Positions 1 to 7,359 of a stretch of DNA of 18,700 nt are shown one piece after another; position 1 is the first letter of the stretch, and each line of letters opens with the position of its first letter. This stretch comes from SIG565 sp045590755 (GTDB lineage Bacteria > Bacillota > Clostridia > Oscillospirales > Acutalibacteraceae), in assembly GCA_045590755.1 (NCBI GenBank), contig JAZNRP010000040.1, positions 1 to 18,700 on the forward strand. The letters run 5' to 3'. The translations under genes and the position numbers were made by a program. Below the pieces are notes generated by a model, which worked only from the letters and a program-made list of their open reading frames with translations, was not told where the DNA came from and did no database searches.

Positions 1-516
1 AAAACCACTAACGGAGTTTGCCAAAACGCACACAGTATTCGCCTTGACGAGTTAGAGCAAATCGTAGTAGATGAAATCAACAAGTTACTTGATAAGTACT
101 ACGATAAAAAGCAGATTGGCAAGTTAGATGCACCTAAAAGGAAAAAGAACGGTGCTAAAACCTTGCAGTCGCAGATTGCTGAGCTTGAAGAAAAGGTAAA
201 GCGGAACGATAATCGAATGGCGCAGATGTACACCGATAAGTTAGATGGTCTCATAACCGTGGAGGAGTTTACTAAATACCGAGAAAGCTATCAAAAGGAA
301 TCGCTTGATACAGAAAAACGCATCGAAATTTTGAAATCAAAGCTTGTAGCCCTATCAGGCGGCGAAACAAAAATGGATACTAGTCAGGTACTCGAAAAGT
401 ACCGAAAAATTGACACTCTCACATTCGAGATTGCCGATGAATTTATAAGCAAAATCTTCATTGGAAAACTCCAAAAGGGTGGAAAGAGAGAAATTAAGAT
501 TGAGTGGAAAATTTAG
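1..516 (+). CDS. Large serine recombinase, C-terminal part (5' end outside window)
   Basis: The frame is open from base 1 to the TAG at 514-516 and gives about 171 residues. It starts in a zinc-ribbon-like stretch (TTNGVCQNAHSIRLDELEQ), continues into a Lys/Glu-rich coiled coil (roughly bases 163-350) and ends in a short basic tail, KGGKREIKIEWKI. This order (zinc ribbon, coiled coil, beta-rich tail) is typical of large serine site-specific recombinases of clostridial integrative elements and phages. The catalytic serine domain is off the left edge, so activity cannot be judged. Such recombinases cut short att sites, exchange strands through a covalent phosphoserine, and usually sit at one end of their element with the 3' end facing the att site. 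Here the 3' end is about 70 bases from a disrupted amidase gene, which fits. The family call is confident; the element type is unknown. Confidence 0.85.
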   Translation, partial: KTTNGVCQNAHSIRLDELEQIVVDEINKLLDKYYDKKQIGKLDAPKRKKNGAKTLQSQIAELEEKVKRNDNRMAQMYTDKLDGLITVEEFTKYRESYQKESLDTEKRIEILKSKLVALSGGETKMDTSQVLEKYRKIDTLTFEIADEFISKIFIGKLQKGGKREIKIEWKI

Positions 517-589
517 GCGTTTTCCACAGTCAAAAAAACGACAAAATATACAAGATAAACAAAAAAGTGTAGTATTGGCTAACTCAGCC
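1..589 (+). mobile_element. Terminal segment of an integrative element, with junction inside the amidase gene
   Basis: The segment holds the recombinase 3' end followed by about 70 A-rich bases with no gene, then amidase coding sequence beginning at or just before the CAC codon at 590-592. Downstream of that codon every conserved amidase motif is present. Upstream, the expected Asp-Ala/Pro-Gly before the His is replaced by Ala-Asn-Ser-Ala, and no signal or anchor sequence is found. The simplest reading is an attL or attR hybrid site. The exact crossover base cannot be set without the other end of the element or an uninterrupted relative, so the right boundary (about 570-600) is approximate. 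Confidence 0.55.
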
Positions 590-1153
590 CACGGCGGGTT
601 TGATGGTGGTGCAGTGGCACCCGACGGTACTGTGGAAAAGGACATTAATCTTGAGATTTCTACGGTACTGTCTGAAATTCTGGCTTTTCACGGCTATGAT
701 GTTATTATGACAAGAACCACCGATACAGGCACTGAAGACGATTTAACAAAGCCTATACAGACGCGCAAAGTAAGCGACCTTAAAAACAGATTGGCGCTTA
801 TGAATAAATACCCCGACGCTGTTTTTGTAAGTATACATCTGAATAAATTTACCGCATCTGCCGCTAAGGGCGCACAGGTGTTTTATTCAAAAAACCATCC
901 TGATAGCTATACTTTAGGTGACAGCATACAATTCACAATAAGAAAAAAGCTGCAACCCGATAACACCCGTGTTATAAAACAGGGCACAAAAAGTACATAT
1001 CTGCTTTATAATGCCAAAATCCCCGCGGTAATTGTGGAATGCGGTTTTATAAGCAACAGTGAAGAATTGCAGAAATTAAAAGATTATAAATATAAAAGAC
1101 AATTGGCGTTTGCCGTATTTTGCGGTATAAATGACTTTTTTGGAGAGAGATGA
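461..1153 (+). CDS. N-acetylmuramoyl-L-alanine amidase (Amidase_3), 5' end replaced
   Basis: Amidase_3 enzymes are zinc hydrolases that cut the MurNAc-L-Ala bond in peptidoglycan, outside the membrane. From residue 44 the fold is complete: zinc ligands His44 (HGGFDGG), Glu59 (VEKDINL) and His126 (VSIHLNK), and the catalytic Glu193 (VIVECGF). The first 40 or so residues are different. They overlap the recombinase stop, are strongly basic, and contain no hydrophobic signal or anchor. The stretch before His44 reads VVLANSA where VVLDAG or similar is expected. No convincing ribosome binding site precedes the ATG at 461; GTG 479 and TTG 500 are equally weak alternatives. The gene is therefore probably a truncated victim of insertion that happens to stay in frame, and any product would lack its export signal. 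Its stop overlaps radA in an ATGA. Family call is sure; functionality is doubtful. Confidence 0.75.
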   Translation: MENSKRVEREKLRLSGKFRRFPQSKKRQNIQDKQKSVVLANSAHGGFDGGAVAPDGTVEKDINLEISTVLSEILAFHGYDVIMTRTTDTGTEDDLTKPIQTRKVSDLKNRLALMNKYPDAVFVSIHLNKFTASAAKGAQVFYSKNHPDSYTLGDSIQFTIRKKLQPDNTRVIKQGTKSTYLLYNAKIPAVIVECGFISNSEELQKLKDYKYKRQLAFAVFCGINDFFGER

Positions 1154-2517
1154 GAAAAGTGCCACAGAAGAATAAAACCGTTTATGTGTGCAATAACTGC
1201 GCGTATGAAAGTATCAAGTGGTTAGGGCAGTGTCCCGATTGCGGCGAGTGGAATACCTTGGAAGAACAACTGGTGTTACCTAAAAGTAATACTACAAAGC
1301 AATACGGCAATATGAAGCAGTTAAATGTTTCTACACTTGATAATATATTAATTCATAATGAGCATAGGTTTGTAACGGGAATCTCCGAGCTTGACCGAGT
1401 ACTCGGTGGCGGAATTGTCAAGGGCTCGGTTGTACTGCTCAGTGGTGACCCCGGAATTGGTAAATCCACCATTCTTTTGCAAATGGCAGGCTCTCTTAAA
1501 AATCTTAAAATTTTGTATGTATCGGGCGAAGAGTCGGCGGTGCAAATAAAGCTTCGCGCCGAGCGTTTAGGCGTTAAAAACGAAAATTTATTTGTAATGG
1601 CCGAAACCGATGTTGAGCTTGTTTGCGAATACATAAAAAGCAATTCCCCCGATATTGTGTTAATTGATTCAATTCAGACCATGAATGTTGATGCATTAAG
1701 TAGTATGACGGGAAGCATTGTTCAGGTTCGTGAATCGGCAAAGCTGCTGCTTAATGTCGGCAAGTCGTTAGATATACCGATTTTTATTGTTGGACATGTT
1801 AATAAAAGCGGCGATATTGCAGGGCCTAAGGTGCTTGAGCATATAGTTGATACAGTTCTTTATTTTGAAGGTGAAAAAAACCAGTCATACAGAATTTTAC
1901 GCGCTATAAAAAACAGATATGGCTCCACCAATGAAATCGGCGTATTTGAAATGGGCGATAAAGGCTTAAGTGTTGTTGAAAATCCTTCGGCTATGCTGCT
2001 TTCGGGCAGAATTAAAAATGTTTCGGGTGCTTGTATCACCTGTGTTATAGAAGGCACAAGACCGATTTTAGCCGAAGTACAAGCCTTAGTTACGGCAACA
2101 GGCTTTGGTAATCCGCGCAGAATGTCGGCAGGGTTTGATTATAACAGACTGAGCCTTATTTTAGCCGTATTTGAAAAGCGCGAAGGATTGTATTTTTCGA
2201 ATCTTGATGCGTATGTCAATATTGTCGGCGGCCTAAAGCTTGATGAACCTGCGGCAGATTTGTCGGTTGCATTAGCACTTGCGTCATCGCTCCGCGACAT
2301 ACCTATTGATGATGAAACTATAGCCTTTGGCGAAATAGGACTTTCGGGCGAAATACGCTCGGTTTCCCGTGTTGAAGCAAGGGTAAAGGAAGCGGCGCGT
2401 TTGGGCTTCAAGCGTTGCATTGTGCCCGCAGCCGCCAGAAAACTGCTAAAGGATGTAGACGGCATCGAATTAATTTTTGTAAAAACCTTGGGCGAAGCGC
2501 TAAAAATTATAGTATAA
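1150..2517 (+). CDS. radA: DNA repair protein RadA (Sms)
   Basis: RadA is a RecA-like ATPase that promotes branch migration and processing of recombination intermediates. At 455 residues it has the family length. In order it shows an N-terminal C4 zinc finger (Cys14, 17, 28, 31, around KWLGQCPDCGEWNTL), Walker A at 99-106 (GDPGIGKS), Walker B around 169-175 (IVLIDSI), the RadA-specific KNRYGST at 254-260 (KNRFG in most members) and a Lon-like C-terminal domain from about 290. The ATG overlaps the amidase stop (ATGA) and follows GGAGAG at 1142-1147, so the two genes are translationally coupled. With the amidase interrupted by the element, radA must be transcribed by read-through or by a promoter I cannot see. 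It ends just before a strong hairpin. Confidence 0.97.
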   Translation: MRKVPQKNKTVYVCNNCAYESIKWLGQCPDCGEWNTLEEQLVLPKSNTTKQYGNMKQLNVSTLDNILIHNEHRFVTGISELDRVLGGGIVKGSVVLLSGDPGIGKSTILLQMAGSLKNLKILYVSGEESAVQIKLRAERLGVKNENLFVMAETDVELVCEYIKSNSPDIVLIDSIQTMNVDALSSMTGSIVQVRESAKLLLNVGKSLDIPIFIVGHVNKSGDIAGPKVLEHIVDTVLYFEGEKNQSYRILRAIKNRYGSTNEIGVFEMGDKGLSVVENPSAMLLSGRIKNVSGACITCVIEGTRPILAEVQALVTATGFGNPRRMSAGFDYNRLSLILAVFEKREGLYFSNLDAYVNIVGGLKLDEPAADLSVALALASSLRDIPIDDETIAFGEIGLSGEIRSVSRVEARVKEAARLGFKRCIVPAAARKLLKDVDGIELIFVKTLGEALKIIV

Positions 2518-2521
2518 AAAT

Positions 2522-2556
2522 ACCCCGATATATCTTGTGTGATATATCGGGGTTTA
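2522..2556. terminator. Bidirectional intrinsic terminator between radA and the ATPase gene
   Basis: A perfect 13-bp stem (2522-2534 with 2541-2553, ACCCCGATATATC) closes a 6-nt loop, TTGTGT. It is followed by TTTAATTT on the plus strand and by ATTTTTAT on the minus strand. It lies between the convergent stops of radA (2517) and the P-type ATPase (2559), so it can serve both. Confidence 0.9.
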
Positions 2557-2558
2557 AT

Positions 2559-5177
2559 TTATTTGTTGCGGTTATATAATTTGAAGAAGATTTTAATGCC
2601 TTCATCCACCACAAACATAATTACTGCAAAAAGTGCAATTAATAACCATTGACCGATAGTCAGTGCAGTCATACCAAATATATTAGCCAACGGGCTTAAT
2701 ACAATTATCAGTATAAAAACGATGCATAATGCGGATGCTGTAAATATATGTCGGTGTTTTAAAATATTGCTGTCAATTAAAAGCTTTTCACTGTAGGACG
2801 GGAATATATGCACAATTTGTAATAAGGCAAGGGAAGCGAATGCCATGGTCTGAGCAGTAGCAGTGCCGTTTTTAGAGCCTATGGCAAAAGCTATAACGGT
2901 TAGTACACATATTGTAAACGCCTGAACAAGCATTGTAACTGCAGCTTTTACATTAAATACACCGCGTTTATTACTGGGTGTGCAGTTTAATATACTGTCA
3001 TCAACGGGGGAGAGCCCCAATGAAATACAAGGTAATATATCTGTTATAAGATTTATAAGCAGAATTTGTGGTGCTATCAGTATCGGGCTCGAGAAAAGAA
3101 CTGTGCCTACAAACAGTGCTAACAATTCACCAATGTTACTGCTAAGAAAATAGTATATGATTTTTTTTATTTCTTCGAAAAGATTTCTGGCAAACTTAAT
3201 AACATCAAGTAGCGACGAAATACTGCGGTTTGTAACAATAAAGTCGGCGGCAATTTTTGCAACATCTGTGGCTGTATCTTCAAGCGCAAAGCCAATGTCG
3301 GCTTTTCTGAGAACTGCAGCATCACAGCTTCTGCTACCCGTTACGGCAACCGTTTCGTTGTTGTGCATAAAGGATTTTACAATACGGTAGCGGTCTTCTT
3401 CATCAATTCGGGAGAATACCGCATAGCCTGTAATTTCCTTATCTAAATCGGAGTCGGACATTTCCTTGATAGCACTACTGTCTATACATTTCATTCCATC
3501 GGGCAGAATACCGATTCGTCTTGCTAAAACTCTGGCAGTGGTGTCCGAATCCCCCGTAGTCATAACTGTTCTGATGCCCGCGGCAGAGCACTGCTCTATT
3601 GTAGTAATGATGTCGCTATCAGGTGCATCTGATAGCCCGATAAGACCCGCAAAAATAAGTGATTGTTCAAGCTCTTCGGCAGTAGGCATGGCAGGTATTT
3701 CGGCTATGGGGCGGTAGGCAACCGCAATTACGCGAAGCCCTTGTTCAGACATTTCGTTGTGCGCAGTTAAAACGGCGTCATTATCAATATCACGACATAA
3801 GGGTATAATTCCTTCGGGCGCACCCTTTACAATTACAACGGTTTTTCCGCTTATCATATTTACCGAAGTAATACGCTTTCTCGTATTATCAAACGGAATG
3901 TGCGCGAGAGGTGGGTACATATTTAGTAATTCTTCGCGGTCGGCGATTTCAAAGCGACTGCAAAAATCAATCAATGCATTTTCAGATGAATCGGCAACAA
4001 TTCTGGAAGAATTAATGCCATAATCCACACCGTTTCCGCATACAATAGCAAGCCTTGCGGCAAGTACTGCGGCGGCACCGGGATTATCGGAAGTGTCTTT
4101 AATTTCATTTCCGTCATATATCTTTTCTACAAGCATTTTATCATTTGTTAAAACGCCTGTTTTATCGGCGCAGATAACCGAAATTCCCGCAGCCTTTTCA
4201 AGAACCGACGATTTATGGAACACAATACCTTTTTTGCTCAAATTCTTTATTGCAGTCCAAATTATAAGTGCGGCAGAAATAGGTAGAGTTTCGGGCACTG
4301 CCGCTACTACTACGGCTATAGAATTTAATATATTGTCACTCAAAAACAATGCGAAATTAAGCTCAGTTTTTGAAAGATTGGCAAGGACTAATACAAAGCA
4401 GATAAGAAATGCTACCGCAACCGATATATAGGTCGAAAACTTTTCAACACTCTTAATTGTGTTATTGAAGGGGATATTGGAGTTGTTTGATTTACGGTTT
4501 AACAGATACTGTCTTTTAATTTCTGTATCGGCGTCAATTTCGGTAACAATTGCTTTGGCGCTTCCGTGTGTAACCGAGCAACCTGCAAAAACCATATTTG
4601 AACGGGTGGGTATTTCGGCAATATCTTCTACAAGTGCGTCGCAATCCTTTTCCACATCCACTATTTCGCCGGTGAGTGCGTATTCATCACATCGAAATCC
4701 CACAGTTTCTATAAGACGGGCATCGGCAGGGATGTAGTCGCCACTTTGCAAAATAATTATGTCGCCTACAACCAACTCATCAGATGGTACATTTATGGTT
4801 TCGCCATCACGAATAACTCTTGCGGTAGATTTCCGCTTGTTTTTTACCTGACTTTTAGTGTCCTTTGCAAAATGTTTTTGAAGTGCATAGGAAAAATTAC
4901 CAAAAATTAAAATTATTAAGGCAATAATATACGGCCAGAATACATTGTCCGCTATTATAGAAAGAACTGCGCATATAACAGTTAAAACAGCAATACCTAC
5001 ATTTACGGGTTTACTAAACCCGCTAAAAAATATTTTGGAAATTTCATTAATAGGTTTTTCTTTTTCCAATAATTTAAGGCTGTTAAGCTGTTCTGCGGCT
5101 TCCTTGGTCAGACCTTGGTTTTTATCGGTGCCGAAATAATTTAAAACGGCCTGCTTTTCAGAACTGTGCCAAATCAT
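2559..5177 (-). CDS. Type II (Ca2+-type) P-type ATPase with degenerate P-domain motifs
   Basis: The protein has 872 residues and the full P2-type layout. M1-M2 lie at about 56-98, the actuator loop has TGE at 169-171, and M3-M4 (about 246-305) carry PETLP at 295-299 (usually PEGLP). Asp338 is the phospho-acceptor in DKTGV (usually DKTGT). The N domain has KGAPE at 451-455, TGD is at 541-543, and M5-M10 follow from about 673. The cation-site residues of M5 (SSNIGE, 679-684) and M6 (N709, T712, D713) match Ca2+-ATPases; M8 has Gln787, as in one-site pumps. The hinge, normally TGDGVNDAP, reads TGSRSCDAA (613-621), and DPPR reads DAPD (517-520). The frame is intact, with AGGAGGG before the ATG and its own promoter, so the gene looks maintained. 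It is either a divergent active family or a pump-shaped protein without normal turnover. Substrate is inferred, not shown. Confidence 0.85.
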   Translation of the reverse strand: MIWHSSEKQAVLNYFGTDKNQGLTKEAAEQLNSLKLLEKEKPINEISKIFFSGFSKPVNVGIAVLTVICAVLSIIADNVFWPYIIALIILIFGNFSYALQKHFAKDTKSQVKNKRKSTARVIRDGETINVPSDELVVGDIIILQSGDYIPADARLIETVGFRCDEYALTGEIVDVEKDCDALVEDIAEIPTRSNMVFAGCSVTHGSAKAIVTEIDADTEIKRQYLLNRKSNNSNIPFNNTIKSVEKFSTYISVAVAFLICFVLVLANLSKTELNFALFLSDNILNSIAVVVAAVPETLPISAALIIWTAIKNLSKKGIVFHKSSVLEKAAGISVICADKTGVLTNDKMLVEKIYDGNEIKDTSDNPGAAAVLAARLAIVCGNGVDYGINSSRIVADSSENALIDFCSRFEIADREELLNMYPPLAHIPFDNTRKRITSVNMISGKTVVIVKGAPEGIIPLCRDIDNDAVLTAHNEMSEQGLRVIAVAYRPIAEIPAMPTAEELEQSLIFAGLIGLSDAPDSDIITTIEQCSAAGIRTVMTTGDSDTTARVLARRIGILPDGMKCIDSSAIKEMSDSDLDKEITGYAVFSRIDEEDRYRIVKSFMHNNETVAVTGSRSCDAAVLRKADIGFALEDTATDVAKIAADFIVTNRSISSLLDVIKFARNLFEEIKKIIYYFLSSNIGELLALFVGTVLFSSPILIAPQILLINLITDILPCISLGLSPVDDSILNCTPSNKRGVFNVKAAVTMLVQAFTICVLTVIAFAIGSKNGTATAQTMAFASLALLQIVHIFPSYSEKLLIDSNILKHRHIFTASALCIVFILIIVLSPLANIFGMTALTIGQWLLIALFAVIMFVVDEGIKIFFKLYNRNK

Positions 5178-5207
5178 ATTTTCCCTCCTGAATTTTCATA
5201 CAAAGAT

Positions 5208-5236
5208 ATATTACTATATTTTGACAAAATAATCAA
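5208..5236 (-). promoter_or_regulatory. Probable sigma-A promoter of the P-type ATPase gene
   Basis: Read on the minus strand, TTGATT (5231-5236) and TAATAT (5208-5213) are separated by 17 bp. The start codon at 5177 follows about 30 bases later, with an AGGAGGG ribosome site at 5183-5189. The match is moderate and the region is A/T-rich, so chance is possible. Confidence 0.5.
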
Positions 5237-5251
5237 GTTTACAAAAAGTGC

Positions 5252-5280
5252 TTTATTTGTGAGAGAAATTATGTTATAAT
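5252..5280 (+). promoter_or_regulatory. Extended -10 promoter of the prmA-prfB operon
   Basis: A perfect TATAAT at 5275-5280 is preceded by TGT (5272-5274), which makes an extended -10. The -35 box at the 17-bp position (TTTATT, 5252-5257) is weak, as is common with extended -10 promoters. The prmA ATG lies 28 bases downstream, giving a short leader with a modest TTGGAG ribosome site. Confidence 0.65.
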
Positions 5281-5307
5281 CATTTATCATACTTTGGAGT
5301 TGTTAAA

Positions 5308-6228
5308 ATGGACTGGACAGAAATTACCGTATCGGTAAATAAGGCCGATTTAGATAAGGCTTCGGCAATTTGTAATATGGCGTCTTCAGGTGGAGTTTAT
5401 ATTGAAGATTATTCCGATTTGGAGCAGGGCGCACAGGAAATAGCACACATAGATTTAATTGATGAAGAACTGCTTTGCAAGGACCGCGATAGCTGTCTTA
5501 TTCATATTTATGTGTCACCTGAAACGACAGAAGAAACGGTACAGTATATTAACGAATGCGGAACTAAAGCAGAAATTAATTACGAGATAATTCTAAATGG
5601 TGTGAAGGATTCAGATTGGGAAGACAGTTGGAAAAAATATTTTAAGGTAACGCCGATAGGGGACAAGCTTATTATTTGTCCCGAGTGGGAAAATTATGAA
5701 AACAAGGAAAATAAAGCCGTTTTGAAAATTGACCCCGGTGCCGCTTTCGGTACGGGAACACATGCAACAACTTCCCTTTGCCTTGAACTGTTGCAGGAAT
5801 TTGTCAAGGACGATACAACTGTATTAGATATAGGCAGTGGTAGTGGTATTTTAAGTATTGCAGCTGTCTTACTGGGTGCAGAAAAAGCCGACGGCGTTGA
5901 TATTGATGCCGTTGCAGTTAAGGTGGCAAAGGAAAACGCAAAGCTTAATAATGTTGAGAAGAGGACCAATTATATTTGCGGGGATTTGGATGAGAAAATC
6001 ACCGAAAAATATGATATAATATGTGCAAACATAGTGGCAGATATTATTATGCGACTCAATAAAAATATTAAAAACTATATGACGGACGGCGCAGTTTATA
6101 TCACATCGGGTATAATTGATGTAAGGGTAGACGAAGTAAGGAAAAGCTTCCTTGAACATTCCCTTGAAATTATAAAGGAAGTAAAAAAAGACAATTGGTA
6201 CGCATTTGCGTTAGGGTGTAGGAAATAA
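5308..6228 (+). CDS. prmA: Ribosomal protein L11 methyltransferase
   Basis: PrmA uses S-adenosylmethionine to trimethylate ribosomal protein L11 in the cytoplasm. The 306 residues match the family length. The N-terminal substrate-recognition region (about 1-100) leads to a linker with DPGAAFGTGTHATT (142-155), a PrmA hallmark. The class I methyltransferase fold follows, with motif I LDIGSGSG (173-180), the acidic post-I residues DID (198-200) and CANIVAD (239-245) in place of the usual N-P-P-Y-type motif. The start MDWTEITVSV agrees with other PrmA N-termini. The TAA stop shares its last base with the ATG of prfB (TAATG), so the two are likely co-translated. Linking an L11-modifying enzyme to a release factor is sensible because L11 lies in the factor-binding region of the ribosome, but that functional link is inference. 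Confidence 0.95.
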   Translation: MDWTEITVSVNKADLDKASAICNMASSGGVYIEDYSDLEQGAQEIAHIDLIDEELLCKDRDSCLIHIYVSPETTEETVQYINECGTKAEINYEIILNGVKDSDWEDSWKKYFKVTPIGDKLIICPEWENYENKENKAVLKIDPGAAFGTGTHATTSLCLELLQEFVKDDTTVLDIGSGSGILSIAAVLLGAEKADGVDIDAVAVKVAKENAKLNNVEKRTNYICGDLDEKITEKYDIICANIVADIIMRLNKNIKNYMTDGAVYITSGIIDVRVDEVRKSFLEHSLEIIKEVKKDNWYAFALGCRK

Positions 6229-7349
6229 TGTTAGAATTTGAAGAACAAAGGTTAAAACTGCAAGGCTTTTATAATGAACTGTGTGATTTAAAGGATGCCA
6301 TAGGCTACGACAGTTTAAAGGAAAATATTGCAGAGCTTGAAAATAAAGCGGCGCAGGATGGATTCTGGGATGATATTGAAAATTCTCAGGCCGTATTGCA
6401 ACAGACAAGCCGACTTAAAGATAAGGTCGCAAGATATGATGCTTTAGTAGCGTCTTATGATGATGCCTTAACTTTGGCTCTTCTTGCCGACGAAGAAGAA
6501 GATCTATCGTTATTGGATGAAGTTTCACAGATGGTAGATGCTTTTATTGAAAAGTTAGATACAGAGCGTCTTGAAACCTTGCTTAAGGGCGAGTACGATT
6601 CCAACAATGCTATACTGACCTTCCACGCGGGAGCGGGTGGCACCGAAGCACAGGATTGGAACGAAATGCTTGTTCGTATGTATACACACTGGGCAGAACG
6701 CCATAGCTTTAAGGTTAAGCTTATAGATTTTCTTGACGGTGAAGAAGCGGGACTTAAAAGCGCGGTAATGCTTATAGAAGGCACTAATGCATACGGCTAT
6801 ATGAAAAGTGAAAGCGGAGTTCACCGCCTTGTACGAATTTCTCCGTTTGACTCGTCGGGTAGGCGCCATACTTCGTTTGCTTCAATTGAAGTTATGCCCG
6901 AAATCAGTGACAATGTTGAAATTGATATTGCGGCGGATGACTTAAAGGTTGATACCTATCGCTCAAGCGGCGCCGGCGGACAGCATGTAAATAAAACCGA
7001 ATCGGCAATTCGTATCACCCATATTCCCACAGGCATTGTGGTGGCGTGTCAGAACGAGCGCAGTCAGCATCAGAACAGGGAAATGGCAATGAAGATGCTA
7101 AAATCCAAGTTGCTCGAAATAAAAGAACGCGAGCATCTTGAAAAAATAGAAGACATTAAGGGCGTTCAGAAGGAAATCGCCTGGGGCTCGCAGATAAGGT
7201 CCTATGTGTTTATGCCCTATACACTTGCCAAGGACCATAGAACAGGCTTTGAATCGGGAAATATCAGCGCCGTTATGGACGGAGATATTGACGGTTTTAT
7301 AAATGCATATCTTAAGGCCGATTCACTCGGTCAGTTAAATAAAAACTAA
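6228..7349 (+). CDS. prfB: Peptide chain release factor 2, without programmed frameshift
   Basis: RF2 reads UGA and UAA stop codons and triggers peptide release. The SPF anticodon-like tripeptide (205-207) separates it from RF1, and GGQ (250-252) sits at the peptidyl transferase centre position known from E. coli RF2. The 373 residues cover the whole protein from one continuous frame. In many bacteria prfB carries an in-frame UGA near codon 26 that is bypassed by +1 frameshifting. Here the matching region (LKDAIGYDSL, 21-30) reads straight through with no UGA and no CTTTGA slip sequence. The ATG overlaps the prmA stop by one base and has a weak AGGAA before it. The next gene starts 10 bases after the stop. 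Confidence 0.96.
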   Translation: MLEFEEQRLKLQGFYNELCDLKDAIGYDSLKENIAELENKAAQDGFWDDIENSQAVLQQTSRLKDKVARYDALVASYDDALTLALLADEEEDLSLLDEVSQMVDAFIEKLDTERLETLLKGEYDSNNAILTFHAGAGGTEAQDWNEMLVRMYTHWAERHSFKVKLIDFLDGEEAGLKSAVMLIEGTNAYGYMKSESGVHRLVRISPFDSSGRRHTSFASIEVMPEISDNVEIDIAADDLKVDTYRSSGAGGQHVNKTESAIRITHIPTGIVVACQNERSQHQNREMAMKMLKSKLLEIKEREHLEKIEDIKGVQKEIAWGSQIRSYVFMPYTLAKDHRTGFESGNISAVMDGDIDGFINAYLKADSLGQLNKN

Positions 7350-7359
7350 GGAGAATAGT

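Noticed and set aside
521..552. Promoter for the amidase/radA pair at the element end
   Set aside because: TATACA at 547-552 has no acceptable -35 box at 16-18 bp, so the support is too weak to annotate.
5221..5226. TTGACA as the -35 box for prmA
   Set aside because: The sequence 17 bp downstream (AAAAGT) is no -10 box, and the clear TATAAT at 5275 is too far away.
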